Shown: piece by piece, positions 24,770-36,913 of the stretch
How the letters are laid out: the number at the start of each line of letters is the position of its first letter
How positions within the stretch are numbered: position 1 is the stretch's first letter
DNA from: Thuidium tamariscinum
Taxonomy: Eukaryota > Streptophyta > Bryopsida > Hypnales > Thuidiaceae
Direction of reading: 5' to 3'
Assembly (NCBI GenBank): GCA_947034885.2
Contig: OX344755.2
Span: 64,501 to 128,500, forward strand
Length of the DNA stretch: 64,000 bases
Position numbers and translations under genes: made by a program
Notes under the pieces: generated by a model
Databases searched by the model: none
What the model was told of the DNA's origin: nothing
Seen by the model: only the letters and a program-made list of their open reading frames with translations

Positions 24770-25270
24770 GATGTAAACTGTAGAGGTGTTGTTGGCTTGT
24801 TGCCATAGAGCTGTTGTTGGCTGTAGAAGTATTGTTGTTGTAGAGGTATTGTGAAGGTGTTTTGTTTAGGGTTTAGGGGTAGTTCTATTGTTGTAGAGGT
24901 GTTGTTTTGTAGTTTTAGGGTTGTATAGATGTGTTGTTATAGAGGTGTTGTTGTACATACAAATTGTTGTTTTGTAGTTTTAAGGTTTGTTGTTCACTTG
25001 TTCTACTATTTTGTTGATATGTAGTTTGGGTGGTACTAGTTTCAATTGGTAGTTTCAATAATTTTAGTCTCATGTTTTCAATGGAAAGAGTTGGTAGTTC
25101 CAGTGGTTTTAGTCAAGTGTTTTCAATGTTTTCAGTGTTTTCAATGGTTCCAGTCTAGTATTTTTAGTATTTTTAGTGTTTTTAGTCTAGTGGTTTTGTT
25201 TTAGTCATTGTTTTTAGTCTAGGGTTTAGTTCTAGTCATTGTTTTCAGTCTAGTGGTTTAGTTCAATCAT
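24770..25270. repeat. Low-complexity GTTGTAGAGGT and TTTTCAGTCTAG repeats
   Basis: Two adjoining degenerate simple-sequence tracts. About 24770-24990 is built from GTTGTTGTAGAGGTATTGTT-like units, and about 25020-25270 from TTTTCAGTCTAGTGGTTT-like units. Neither is coding. Confidence 0.6.
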
Positions 25271-25274
25271 TGCA

Positions 25275-27841
25275 TTGAATGTCGCAGACCACATCGTTTT
25301 TGCACTAGTCACAAAATGTAACCATCACAGGTATTCCCAAAGGCCATTCAATGAGTTTGAAATGACCTTCCTAGTCATTTATCCGTACAACTGGAATATA
25401 ACACTACTAGAGAATTCAGTGTCCGTTTTTTCAAAGATTTCAGAGGGAAATGACAACTGTGGCAGTTGGTTAGGACTACTTGATTCGAACAAATTTTAGC
25501 AGAGTTCAGTTGATTATGCCACGTCGGATGGAGCGAAGTTAGCCTGCGCCAGACTGTCTACAGAACGTCTGACATTATTTCCAACTACCTTTCTGTAGTT
25601 GCAGAGCTGCAAGCGGTCAGAAGTAGAAGCCCACGTGACTTGGGAGCAATCACAAAGCCCTCCTCCCAATGTATATCTGACATTCTTATATTCTCCAATG
25701 TTGATTTGAACATCTATAATTTAATGGTGGCAACTGGCTAGGGCAATTCTGGAAATTTTAATGGGGGCAGGTATTTGTTTTGAAGAAGCGTCTCCTTTGA
25801 AGACACATGTCACTGTGAGAGTGTGCACACATGTCCTTCATTACTGTAATAAAGTAATCGTAATTTAGGATTTAAGGCAGACTTCCAAAAATGGTTAAAT
25901 CGGGATTTCCATTTCCCAGGACTAAATAATTTTATGTTTTAGATGGGCTTCAATTATGGATCTCATCTCGGTTCCAGGAAGGGATTGGATGGGTTTTTTT
26001 AAATATTCATTTTCTCACCCTTTTTGTCCGGTTATTTCTTTTTCCCACTTCCTCTTGCTATTGCTGTGGTTACATATCCCTTTCCTCATCTGGATTTCTT
26101 TTCTCCCATTTCTTTTGGCCCATTTTTTTCCCTTCTATTTTCTCTTTTAATTTTGATGCCCATTTTTTTTTCATTGCTTATTAAACCATTTTAGATTCTG
26201 CATTATTTTCTTAACAATCTTCTGATTCCACTGATATTAGGCTAAGGCTTCTTTCCCCATTCTTTTCCCCCATTTTAGTTTTCCTTCTTTTTGTTTGTAC
26301 AAGCATTGTTGGAAAATCCAAGCTTTCTTAGTTATGTTGCAAATGGAAATATTAAATTGGAAGGAAGCCACTACATCTGTGCTGAATCTAGGTTCTCTAC
26401 CATGCCATATAGCTCTATTACTGGCACTTGAATCCCAATCCACCTTTGCAAAAATAGTGCAACTGACCATGTATAGCAGGAAATGAGATACCCACAGTAT
26501 TACCGAATTGGAACCCTCTTAAACAGTATAAAGTAAGGCTCTATACATTGATAGGAGGAAAATATTCCAGAGTTCTAACAGAGGAAGAATTTACAAAAAT
26601 CAGTACCCTACTGCGGTTGGACTGGAAGCCCCCTACCTTCCCTCGAAGTTTAACCTCAACTACAGAATTCTGTGAGCTAACAGTCCGTGATGTCTAGCAG
26701 TATGAACTATTACAAACATTGTTTTCCTCCTCAATTTGTAAAAGCATTCTTTCAAACAAAGAAAAACAAATATTTGCCTGCATATATCCTCTATGTGCTT
26801 GTGGTTTTACGCTATATACAAAAGAAAAGGCAAAGCTGAGCTATGTCTTCTGTACCTCAAGCTCTCATCCATTTGACTTCACAATCATTGCACAATACAC
26901 TGATTATTGCACTTACTCCACCCTTAGTGTCCATAACGGTATCTCCTTTCGCTGCTTCTAATCCCCATACCGACCAAAGCTTTGTGGATCTCTTCTTCAC
27001 ATACTTTGCAGAAAAAATGAATTGAAATGCATCACAGTCCAACAATTGGCATTAGAACTTAGCGGTTCTAGGGTGCCCTCAGCTTTTCTTATTCAGGCCA
27101 TGCATGAGTTCCTATGGCCACTACTGCACCTTTGTCGTTCCTCATATTCCGTATGTTGTTTACAAGTTCGGTTACTTTAGTTCTTTGCTTTGAAAAACTG
27201 CCCTTACCATTCGCAATCTTTAAGAAAGGAACTTCCTAATCTTGCATACAATTTTGAACATTTAAACATACAGTAGAACAAAACCAGTATGCACATTTTT
27301 TGCTTAGATTTCTTCCTCACTTAGCGTAGAACATACTTCATGGTCTCACACTATGGCATTATTCACATACCGTTTTTGGTGAACTACTTCCCCACATTTC
27401 TTGAACTCCTTCTTTCTGGCAACTTCATCCCTCCTCTTCCAGCATTTTTTTCCTTCTCTGCAGGACTCTTCTACACAATGTAGCCAAGTCGAACCTCAGT
27501 AATTCCCTTTATTTCTTTTACAAACTAATTTTAGCTGATTTCACATGCATAACAAGAACTTCTTTGATCTACAGGGTAGTTTGAACTACAGACGCTATGA
27601 ATAAAACCAAAAGAAATGATGGGCATGCATGAATACATTCCTACAGCAATTAAGCCCATAGCAACGTCTTCTCAGCAATGGCAGCTTATTTCGAGACCCC
27701 TTCCAACCTATTGTAAGTCCTCTTCATCTGGCAGGTCCAGAGAATAAGAAGGGGTCTTCTACGAAGTCCTGTTCTATAAAACATTGAGGTCCCTCCTTAC
27801 TCTAAGTCAAGCATTCCTAAATTTCATTCTACTGAGCAATA
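25275..27841. other. CACTA interior without confident genes
   Basis: A pyrimidine-rich stretch lies at about 26000-26170. Short open frames at 25275, 25956, 26295 and 26719 have no recognisable motifs. This is probably 3' untranslated or intronic sequence of the minus-strand ORF1 plus inner sequence of the element. Confidence 0.4.
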
Positions 27842-28450
27842 TCAAAACGAAGAATAGCTAGAATTGTTGATTACAGCACTCACCTCTGTCTGCATAGCTA
27901 CTATTGCTGAGGAGGTGGCTTCTTCCACCATTGTGGGCTCTGCTGACAGAGGCACACTTTCTTCTTCTACGGTCGGCCTCATTGTCTGCCTCGCTGCTCT
28001 CAATGATGACTGCAATTGTTCTAATTGCCTCTCCATACGCTGTATGGATTCGGTGTCAATCAACTGTGGCACTTCCTCTTCTTCCCCCATTGGGACCTTC
28101 TTCTTCACTGATTTGTCGAAGTCATCGTTGCGCTCCTTTTGAGGGTCCTCTTCGAAAGTAGCATTCTTTTGTGTGGGTGAAGGACATTCCTTTGTTTTCT
28201 TCAGGGACTTCTTTTTTTGGGCCACACCCTTGTAACCTTTTTTCCTCCACATTTCAAAATGCACTTCATCCAGGTCCGGCTCCCTACCCAATTCTTTCTG
28301 TAAGTCTTCACAAATTCTGTCTTCACCTCTTGGACTTGTTCTTCCTTTGTTCACTCGACAAGCATTCGCATACTTCATCCGTTGTGACAACGCCTCTTGA
28401 GAAGGGTCTTGAGGAATTCTATCTAAACGACGCCATACACCTGCGTCCAT

Positions 28451-29160
28451 CAGGGTTGTCTATCCCGACGTGACATGGGCTTTTGCCGTCCGGATGTCAT
28501 GACGCGTCAGTCGTGACGAGTCAGGACGCGTCAGAGGCCGTCCCGAATGCTGACGGCGTCGTCGACGGCCTGGATGAAGTCCGTCGACCGTCGACAAGGC
28601 CGTCCACAATCGACAGGGCCGTCGAGGAGGCCGTCCACGAGGCCGTCCACCGTTAACAAGGCCGTCGAGGAGGTCGTCGACCGTCGACAGGGCTGTCCAG
28701 GAGGCCGTCCACCGTCGACAGGGCTGTCCACGAGGCCGTCGACCGTTAACAGGGCCGTCGAGGAGGCCGTCGACGAGGCCGTCCACCGATTAGGGTTGGC
28801 CGGCTGCAAACTTCAGAGCCTTGTAACTTTTGCAAAAAGTCTTCAAATTGGGCAAATGAGATGTTTTTCGGCATCTACAGTTTCTGTAGATGCCGAAAAA
28901 CATCTCATTTGCCCAATTTGAAAACTTTTTGCAAAAGTTACAAGGCTCTGAAGTTTACAGCCGGCTAGCCCTAATCGGTTCGATTCTATCCTGGACGGTC
29001 CGGTCGACGGTGGACGGCCTCCTCGACGGCCCTGTCGACGATTTTTCATCCTCTGTCGCGGATTCTGTCGTGAATTTCATCCTGACGGACGCTCGGCTCC
29101 CCGTCACGTCAGCGGACGGACATCCTGACGGACGGATGTGACGCGACGGAAGCAACCTTG
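28451..29160. mobile_element. hAT-like MITE 1, 710 bp, 8-bp TSD GCGTCCAT
   Basis: It starts CAGGGTTG and ends CAACCTTG (CAACCCTG in its sisters). It is flanked by a perfect 8-bp direct repeat GCGTCCAT (28443-28450 and 29161-29168). CAGGG-type ends with 8-bp TSDs are the hAT signature. The interior is very GC-rich: a tandem array built on GGCCGTCGAGGAGGCCGTCC (about 28545-28785) and a 93-bp-arm palindrome centred at 28881-28883. Sister copies are at 47438-48230 (same orientation) and 49642-50265 (reverse). The overlapping long ORFs on both strands come from repeats without stop codons and are not genes. Confidence 0.93.
28788..28976. repeat. Central palindrome of hAT-like MITE 1
   Basis: Two 93-bp arms (28788-28880 and 28884-28976) are nearly perfect reverse complements around a 3-base centre (CTACAG TTT CTGTAG). 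Matching palindromes are at 47858-48046 and 49826-50014. The size is suited to hairpin small-RNA processing if transcribed. Confidence 0.9.
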
Positions 29161-29873
29161 GCGTCCATGCCCGCAGGTCTTTTTGCACCTGCTTTCATAG
29201 CCACTAGAAACTTTGAGCGCCGCTGTGTTACGCTCCTTCCTGCGTGCATCCTGATGTGAGTCCAATCTACAGGAGCGCTATACTCAAATTTCTCTTTGAG
29301 GCGACGCCTCAAAGTCGCCATAGCTTCCTCAGTTTGATTGCGGATGTTCATTACTGATAAATCCAAGCCCGCAGTTAGCTTGTTCAACTCAGCACGCCAA
29401 ACGCCAACGCCGTTACCATATGGAATTCCCTTATGGTTGACGGTAATAAAATGAGGTCGCAGCCCCTGCCTCTCACGTTGCCGCCTGTCACTTTCCCTTT
29501 CCGTCTGTCGATGTCGTCTTTCTCGCTGCTTTGTGGTTTCATCATGTGCTCTTTCCACCTTTGCATTCGCAAGTGTTTTTACTCCCCGTCCATGTTGGTA
29601 CTGGCCATTATCTGACCCGCTAGAGAACTGGTCTCTGTCAGCAACAAAAGAATCTCTACCGCCATCTTGAATTGGGGATGCGTGCCTTCTTGGACGTCTG
29701 TTGCATTCTCCTTCTTCATATATGATTTCAGCAGCACTGCCTTCCATATTCCGACTCCAACGTCTTTCAGTACTTGTCCTTCGGAATTCTTGATCAGTAC
29801 CTCTGGTTTCTTGACCCTCTCCACGATCATATGCGCTTCTGTGATCTCTAGTAACATTATACTTCCGTCCTCT

Positions 29874-31120
29874 CTAGTGTAAAATAAAAAAACACATTCT
29901 TATGTTTGTTAGTTCAAGGGCATCAAACATGACAATGGATAAGTGCTCAGATGTTATCCTATATGAATTTGAAAGAAAGAAGCGGCCTAAATGCATGAAA
30001 GGTTAGGGCTTTGTCAATCATACGAGAAGAGATTCGCTGTAGTTACGACGTTCAGATCTTGACATCCTCTACTGACGCCTTCGACAATAACCTCTGTGAT
30101 TGCCGTATTTGTCGTAGACGGACTGGCCAGAGAGTGAATTATCGCTCCACACATGCGCTTCAAAGGATTCCATGGAGTTCTCTTCCGGATACTCATCCAA
30201 GTCTATCAGCTCATTTTTCTCTTTCCCTTCTCTCTGTCTAACCACTTCATCGTCGTCACTGTCGATCTCCATCTGAACAATACCAGCAACCTTTCCTGCA
30301 ATAGACACCCTCAACGCAGTTCCTCAAATCAGCGCGCACAAAGAGCATATAGGAAATCGAATTTTAAAATGGTAACCCCTATTCCTATTACAAACTACGT
30401 TTCACACTCCACACACACAAATAACAAAGTACTGTTTCAGGTCATGAAAGTCATATAGTAGAAGTTACTTAGAAATGTGTTGCCTTCTTCTACAACTTAA
30501 TTGTAGGCAGTACTACTTGTAGTTCCACATACCTCATATTGTGCAGAAGACCACATCATTTTTGGAGTCCAAGAACCTGCCATTTTCATGTCTAACATTG
30601 TAAGATACACATGGAAACTATCTCAGACATTATGACATGACTACCTCCATCTGAGGCTGCCGAATTAGACATTGGCGCTTCGTCTTGCATGCCCAAATCA
30701 ATGTTGGTGGCGTCTGACACTTTCGCTGTTTCTTTTGGCTTTCCCCCTTGTCTTCCTCCAACGTCGGGTATTGGTCTTGTAGTCTTCATCGCAATCTTCC
30801 TGTATCCAGAAGCAAATGTGGGATTCTTTACCAGCTGCACGTCTCCTTTTGCAACTTTCTGCGATGCCACAGGCTTCATTGGGGTACTCTTCATGCCCCT
30901 GGGACTTGCCGACATTCAGTTTTTCCTCTTTTTAGTCGCCTCAATACTTGGACTCTTCGATGGAGCATCTTCAGAAGGATTTGCTCGAGTTCCTGGCCTT
31001 CTAATGGGCGTGGTTGTGCTCCACAACTAAAAGGTCTCCTTGCCCTTGCCCATTTTTACTGGCCTCCTTTTCTTCTGCTGCACCCTCACAAGACCACGGT
31101 GAGTATTAATTCGTAGCAAC
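29874..31120 (-). pseudogene. CACTA ORF1, upstream exons (decayed)
   Basis: Two further minus-strand coding-like blocks lie upstream of the main exon. About 30314-30069 encodes an acidic segment (MEIDSDDDEVVRQREGKEKN, ELIDLDEYPEE) ending in a stop before a serine/arginine-rich stretch. About 31090-30592 encodes a Lys/Pro/Ser-rich segment (PSKSPSIEATKKRKN, a stop, MSASPRGMKSTPMKPVASQK, ATNIDLGMQDEAPMSNSAAS). The blocks are separated by AT-rich stretches that look like introns. In-frame stops near 30904 and 31025 mark decay. Exon borders are inferred, not proven. Confidence 0.4.
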
Positions 31121-32030
31121 AATGTATACGTTTACTAGGTTACCAAATTTCTACACAAGGAAATAATGCATTACAAATGTAGAGGGCTTCAGGTCTAAAA
31201 AGACAGTCCAGAGATCAATGAATATGTCAAGGAACATTAACATGCGTCGTTAAAACAAGACGACTGTTGTCCATGATGGACACTGTGGAAGACCCAAGAA
31301 TCAAACGATGTTCACCTCTGCAGCCTTTGATCCCTGGTCAATTCTAGTATCCCCACTTTGCCTAGCCGCATACTCTGAAGCTGTCTTCCTCTGCTTCTAA
31401 TATAGAACAGAAGGCAAGGATTGTTAGTAATTTCTCTAGCTCCTATAATTGAATGCATACATGTCTTAGTATACGGTTGGGGCTGCTATACTAAAACCAT
31501 TGAGGATTGGGACACAACGTGAACTTCTGGCCAACCCACCTTCACTCCTAGCACCAAGAGTGATGAAACAAATTTTAGTAATTAGTATCTAGTAACTACT
31601 AACTCTTTTAAGTATGTCTATGTAAGACTCATAGGAAGATGTTTCAAAGCAATATTTACATCTGGGTACTACTTTTATTAAGCGCATTACTTGTTTACAT
31701 GGAGCTACTAAAGACAACCTCATCCTTGCTCTTCGGCAGGGGGTCTCTTCTTCTGTGTACTTCGCCTGTACCCCTAGATGTCAAGTAAATTAAGTGCAAG
31801 CACTTCGGAGTATCTAAATTGTTTGTATTTTACTGTCATTGGTAGTATATTAGCAAGGACATAGAACTTCTGGGTGAAAAGGTGCACAACCTTGTTGTGT
31901 AGTCATGAAATACCTTAAACCCTAGTAATGGCGGCTTAGAGCTCCTTAAATTGCAAAGAAAGAACAGAAAGAATTATGCAACTGTGGCAGGTGAAGGCAA
32001 CACACATTCTACCATGTATTTCGAAATCAA
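31121..32030. other. CACTA interior, probable intron
   Basis: No open frame with recognisable features. It lies between coding-like blocks of the minus-strand ORF1 and is most simply intronic. Confidence 0.35.
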
Positions 32031-32034
32031 TAGG

Positions 32035-32521
32035 TTAAAGCGCAAAGTATTGGACGTCCTGGGAGAATAACGGCGAGGACCATGACGCGTGCGCAGACCT
32101 TCTCACCTGCTTAGAGTGTTTGGATGAGACGCGCGAATTAAGACCCTCATTCACCTCGTCTGCTAATGTGCGCAATTCACAAGTGTAGTCCGATCGCGAC
32201 AAGTATTCGCTGGAGTTTGGGGAGTCCTCAATATATGGCAGCCACAATGCGTCGGACTCTTCTTCGGAACTACAGTCGGACTCTTTCCTTGCTGATAGGG
32301 TCCCTCTTCTTAGAGATGCCCGGTGACTATGTTTGTTTGGCGCTTTTGTTTGTTGTAAACTCCCCGGTCCACTCCAGAAGTGAGGGCACTACGCATCCTT
32401 CAAATTTGAGTGGCGCTGCGGGTGTGGCAATGTCGGCGTCAACAAATTTTGCGCACACTACAGCGTGGGGGATGTCAAATTGCAGGTCATCGCAATGTGG
32501 GGTCGCAACTGCAATGGCCAA
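32035..32521 (-). pseudogene. CACTA ORF1, possible 5' exon (frameshifted)
   Basis: Two minus-strand frames abut here. 32521-32327 reads HCDDLQFDIPHAVVCAKFVD and related sequence. The other frame, from about 32320 to 32035, reads KESDCSSEEESDALWLPYIE then DSPNSSEYLSRSD and CELRTLADEVNEGLNS. The serine/glutamate-rich composition resembles the acidic leader at 30.3 kb. The frame change inside one coding-like block suggests a frameshift. The link to the Transposase_24 exon is inferred from strand and order only. Confidence 0.3.
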
Positions 32522-32529
32522 TCCATCTG

Positions 32530-34576
32530 CCGCTGGCTTCGACGAGTAGCTGCTGCGTGCTCCATTCCGAACAGCTCAAGTGCAAAAAGAGGCGGAATTG
32601 GGAGCCTGTACTAGTTGTAGATCAGTTTCCACAACGTCCAAGTCTGCTTCCTTCTTGGCGGCAGCGGCTGGTGGACCTTGGGCTAAATCAGACACGTTGC
32701 ACGAAGAAAAACTTCATGTCAGACTCTACTGGCATACAATTCACCAGTATGCAAAAAACCTAAATGCTACCATACTGCGTTGCGGCTACTTGTCATCCAG
32801 ACAAAAGGGGAGTACTGCACACTTTCATCCTAACGTAATTAGTATTGAATTGCACTTCATAAACAGTCATAGAATTATGTGCCTTGATAATTGGAGACGC
32901 GTGTTCTGAGCTTCTCCAAATTTGCTGTCCAACTACTTAGTCATTGCAAAGTTTGTTTGGCAGCACATTCCCCAGAGCCGCCACTCCAACTGAGCGATTC
33001 AGTTACTAATTTCTTACAACGGGAATTTGAATCCTAGCTACAACGGTGGAGAGTCGGCAACGTTCACTAGAAGGTATGAAGACTAAGGACAACTGTGACC
33101 GCATTGTCTCAAATTTCAGTTGCTATTACTTAATCTTTAGCAAGTTTCATTTCACTGTATGCACTCTCTCCACTTCTCTCTTCACTGCATGCAATTGTTC
33201 TCTGTGTTGTAGACGCAACTTATAGAGGAGTTGGAGTGACGAGTCTGCCATTTACACTGTCGACAAGGTCGTTCACGACCTCGAAGTTCTGCATTATTTG
33301 GCTTTCCATCTCGGTTTAGGGTGGTGATCGACTGTTGTGAGAGCGACGGTGTGTGCTGAAGGCAACAAGGGGCTTCTACAAAGTGTTGAAGCAGCTCTGC
33401 CAAGGTAAGATTTGAGTTGTTACTGAATTGCGAGTAGCATGTGGTGTTAGCTAAATTGGAGGTGGCTGGGGGCGAGGGAGTAAATGTGCTGAACTTCTGT
33501 GTATACCAATGTGACTTGTCAAGTTCGGCAACCTTAAATGTCATGTGACTAAAATCCATTTTCCGGGATATGGAAGTGACATGGTGATCACGAGGTATGA
33601 ATGCAATATGAAATGTGTAGATTGTCAAAATCCTATATCATAAAAGATCAGAGTATAGGGAAGAGTTACTCGTCTAAGTCAATGCCATTGGAATTCAGCA
33701 TTCATGGGATTTGTTGATGTGGTCCAAGAATCCCAGTTGGCCACCACCAATATCCATTCAAATCTAATTGCATTAGTACAGTGTGGCTCATAAACTACAC
33801 ATGGAACACAATGTATTTAGCGCTGAAATGAAGAAATTGTTGCCGTGCTCTAACATGCACATCATTGAGGAGTATATGTTGGCACTAAATCAGTGGAAAC
33901 CCAAAAGCTTTCATGCTTTTACAGTGCCCAGTTCCATTGTGTAGAGGACTTTAGTAGCGGTTTAGGGGCTTTTAATTCAATGTCGATTTGCTTATAAAGA
34001 CAATATCCTATTGAATGCCTGCCTTCCAGTACCCACTTGCTCTGCTTGCAATACTCGCTTTCTTTGTGAATAGGGGAATTCAAATAATCTGACAGCGTAA
34101 GCGGAATTGGAAATTGTGCAGGACATTTTTGAAGGAAAAAAAAGCCCCTCCACTTCAGACGCCAATAGACACATCATTTTCATTTCTATGTTGGAGGTTC
34201 ACATGAACTGTAGGAACTAGAAGTTCTTATGCAGGAGGCATTGTCTTCGTACTTTAAAGAGGTGGAAAAATGCGCCATCAAAGTCTTGGAGCAGCGTACC
34301 ACATTGAAAGAAGCATTGCACTGAGGGAAGGACTTTCGGAGTACCCTTGCGCATGTCGAGAGTGCCACGATGGGCGAGTACGAAACACAACTCTTGTGGC
34401 AAAGCACCACCGCTAGTATGGGAGAGACCCATATCTTCCATACCCAGTGTTGGTGAGTATTTGTCTATAAAACGATGTCTGCAGACCTTGAAGTGCATGA
34501 TTGTCAATGACCATGGTACATGTCAGTCGTGTAATGTAAGTATGACGGTATGAGCATGTCAAGCAGTACCAAAGCA
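32530..34576. other. CACTA interior between divergent genes
   Basis: A presumed shared 5' region between the minus-strand ORF1 and the plus-strand transposase, now separated further by the LTR-like unit at 34577-38473. Open frames at 33182-33628 (minus) and 34186-34507 (minus) have no recognisable motif and are not called. Confidence 0.35.
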
Positions 34577-34949
34577 TGTTTCCTCATCTATTATGAAAGG
34601 AAATCGGCCATGCTTCCTTGGAGTTACCTACATGCGTGTGTGAGCGCTCCTAACTCCACCCTCGAGCTAAGAGTTCTTCACACGGGTTCTGTGTCTAATT
34701 GAGTTTTCTTTCTAATTGGGTATTAAAAGAAAGCCTTTCAAGCAATGAACTCTTTTAGTCACGTTTTTAAGTGTTCTTTAATCTAATTTGTGGTTATAAT
34801 TTTATCTGTTCTATTCTAAAAGTCAACCAAGCAATTCTACTCTACTCTATTCTATCAATTGATATTGCCTAAATCTAATTCCAAGCATTTGGTAAAAAGA
34901 AGCTTAACAATAAAATAATGAGAATGAAAATCAAATGTGAGCGGTTTAC

Positions 34950-35045
34950 CTCCTCTGCGTAAATCTCCATGGTCCCGTCGTCAAACATCATCATGTGTAA
35001 ATATTCACCTACGAACTCGCCATCGAAATCATCCCGGCTCTCCAT
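34950..35045 (-). CDS. Conserved short peptide segment, only intact copy
   Basis: It starts with ATG at 35045 and stays open for 32 codons: MESRDDFDGEFVGEYLHMMM, then FDDGTMEIYAEE. It then meets GTAAAC, a good splice-donor context (GAG|GTAAAC). It aligns residue for residue with 18620-18709 and 19918-20010, whose coding potential is broken by stops. The three copies differ partly at synonymous positions. It lies about 1.9 kb downstream of the unit's TATA box and on the transcribed strand, so it could be a first coding exon of a spliced transcript. No family is recognised. It is acidic with a central Met-rich stretch. Confidence 0.4.
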
Positions 35046-36027
35046 CTAATCCATGATAATTCTCACGTTGTTGGTCAATTAATTCTGTCCTGTTTAAATA
35101 GAAACTAAATGTTATGTAGCGTTAATTTAATTGCGTAGGTCCTTGAATTCCTAGATCCCCGGTAATTAGAAAATACTGCAATTTAATTAGTCTACCTAGT
35201 TTGGTTAGCAAATGTTTTATTCTAAGGAAATAAATAAAAGTTAAAGTTTAGTTGTTTTAGTTGTTTTTCCTTTGGTTCTAGATTAATATCCAAAATCCAA
35301 ATTGATTTAATTATTTAAATCGGAAATTGTCTTCAAATCTTTTCAAATCTAATTAATTTTTGGATTTGTTTTAATTCTAAAGAAATTGGTTGGCAATTTG
35401 TTTGTTTCCCTTTTGGCTTATTAGAATATTTTAATCAAAAAATCATCTTCAAATCTTTTCAAATCTAATTAATTTTTGAATTTGTGTTAATTCTAAAGAA
35501 ATTGGTTGTCAATTTGTTTCTTTCTTTTTGGCTTATTAGACCTAATAAAACAAAACTAACAAAATCCAAACCTTCTAAGAATCTATTTAATGACTAGCTA
35601 CCAAAGAATGTGAAACATTCCTAAAGAACGAGAATATTAGTAATAGTGTTATTCCTAAAGAAATTAGTTTTTTATTCCCAAGGGTCAACCCCCAAGAATA
35701 AGAATCTAGTTGTATAGTATTATTCCAAAAGAAAATCAATTGTTTATTGTAATTTGCTTCACGTGATGGGTTTTGTCACCTTAATCTTCCTAACTACATC
35801 TTCTTCTCTCTCATTCTTGCTTAGTATGTTTTTGCAAGTTTTTTGTGGAGAGATGCAGCTATGGAGTTTAGGACGTGTAGAAGATGATAAAGTATTTTGT
35901 GACTCCGAAATGTTGGATTTTAGTTTTAAAAACAAAGGTGTGGCGTCAACTGCCAACCATGAGTGTGATTAAAATCCAAGTTTTTGGAGTTTCAAACGTA
36001 CTATGAGTCCCTGGAGTGCTCCCTGTT

Positions 36028-36240
36028 CTCCCCAGCGACCCTCGACTCTCCCCAGCGACCCCCGACTCTCCCCAGCGACCCTCGACTCTCCCCAGCGACC
36101 TCCCGACTCTCCCCAGCGACCCCGGCTCTCCCCAGCGACCCACTCCCCAGCGACCCACTGGCTCCCCGATACCCGGCTGGTCCCGTACTCGGCTAGCCCC
36201 CCGTACCCAGTTGGTCCCCGTACCCGGCTGGCCTTCCAGC
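36028..36240. repeat. 20-bp minisatellite (CTCTCCCCAGCGACCCNCGA)
   Basis: From 36028 to about 36150 there are six or more copies of a 20-bp unit with small length changes, then a more degenerate CCCCGTACCCGGCTGG-like part. The open frames on both strands here (35946-36284) are proline/serine or glycine/arginine repeats produced by the array, not genes. Confidence 0.85.
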
Positions 36241-36902
36241 GGTGTGGCTGGTCCGCCCTGAAGTATGCTAGTGTGGGTTTTTAAACCAAATTCAAGTTGG
36301 AATCTTGGCTTATTTGGACATGCACTTCAATTGGACATTCCTTATAACTTTAGTAAGAATTTTGGAAGTTCCAATTTGGCAATAATTTAACGATGGTCCC
36401 AGTGAGATTTTTGGAGAAATTCCTTTCCCAAGCAAGTATGACTTTAAAGATAAGGTCCCTCCAAATGTTGTGGGTTCAAAGCTCCGCCGTATCTTAAAGA
36501 TTGTTGTATTTTGAGAGTTCTATTTGCAAAAGGAGGTACACATGACAGTGTTTAACCGAACTTTCACACTTTAAATTCCCAAATTTCTTAGTATTCCAGA
36601 GTTTTGTGGCCAAAGGAAGTACACATGACAGTGTTTAACTGAACTTTGGTACTCAACTTAGGAATGTCCAGTATCTAGTGTCTCAACAAATTAGTGCTCA
36701 AAAGTTGTGTGATCCAACGTATAATAGTGAAAATAAGTTGAAGGGGCCCTAAGCCTTCAGGGGTTTAATAATCGAACTAGAAATCAAAAACCTTGGCCAA
36801 GCACTTTAGTCCAAGGGGTGCTCCGACCAAGTCAGTAGCACAAGAATGAAGAAACAAAGTGTCGGTGCACAAAAGAAAGGGTACTGGCAACCTCGAGGGG
36901 GG

Positions 36903-36913
36903 CCCTTATATAC
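36903..36913 (-). promoter_or_regulatory. TATA box of LTR-like unit C
   Basis: The minus strand reads GTATATAAGGG followed by GC-rich sequence. It is at the same relative place as the TATA motifs in copies A and B. Confidence 0.5.

Larger units (their letters stand above)
27842..29873 (-). pseudogene. CACTA ORF1, Transposase_24-like, split by a MITE
   Basis: A minus-strand exon opens after an acceptor-like ACACTAG (29874-29880) and ends with a TAG at 27842. It begins with an Arg/Asp/Glu-rich region (RDHRSAYDRGEG, then QRERRHRQTERESDRRQRER). A central domain follows with WTHIRMHAGR and, beyond the MITE, MKYANACRVNKGRTSPRGED and ELGREPDLDEVHFEMWRKKG. This N..N+......GS/P+.....E.....P...E.....++KG pattern is that of the plant Ptta/En/Spm family (Transposase_24). 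A Lys-rich segment and a likely coiled coil (MERQLEQLQSSLRAARQTM) finish it. The MITE at 28451-29160 splits the exon, and its 8-bp TSD duplicates codons for Met-Asp-Ala. Without the MITE the exon is open for about 437 codons. It is probably the accessory DNA-binding protein of the CACTA system. Confidence 0.65.

Noticed and set aside
28460-29188. Long overlapping ORFs on both strands rich in RRPSTALSTVDGL-like repeats (also at 47447-48225 and 49647-50203)
   Set aside because: They are produced by a stop-free GC-rich tandem array within the hAT-like MITEs, appear in several frames on both strands, and vary in length with array copy number.
33182-33628. 148-codon minus-strand ORF between the divergent CACTA genes
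   Set aside because: Low-information composition and no similarity to CACTA proteins; it could be untranslated leader or intron.
35946-36284. Proline/serine-rich and glycine/arginine-rich ORFs
   Set aside because: They are translations of the 20-bp minisatellite in three frames and on the reverse strand; not conserved in related repeats.
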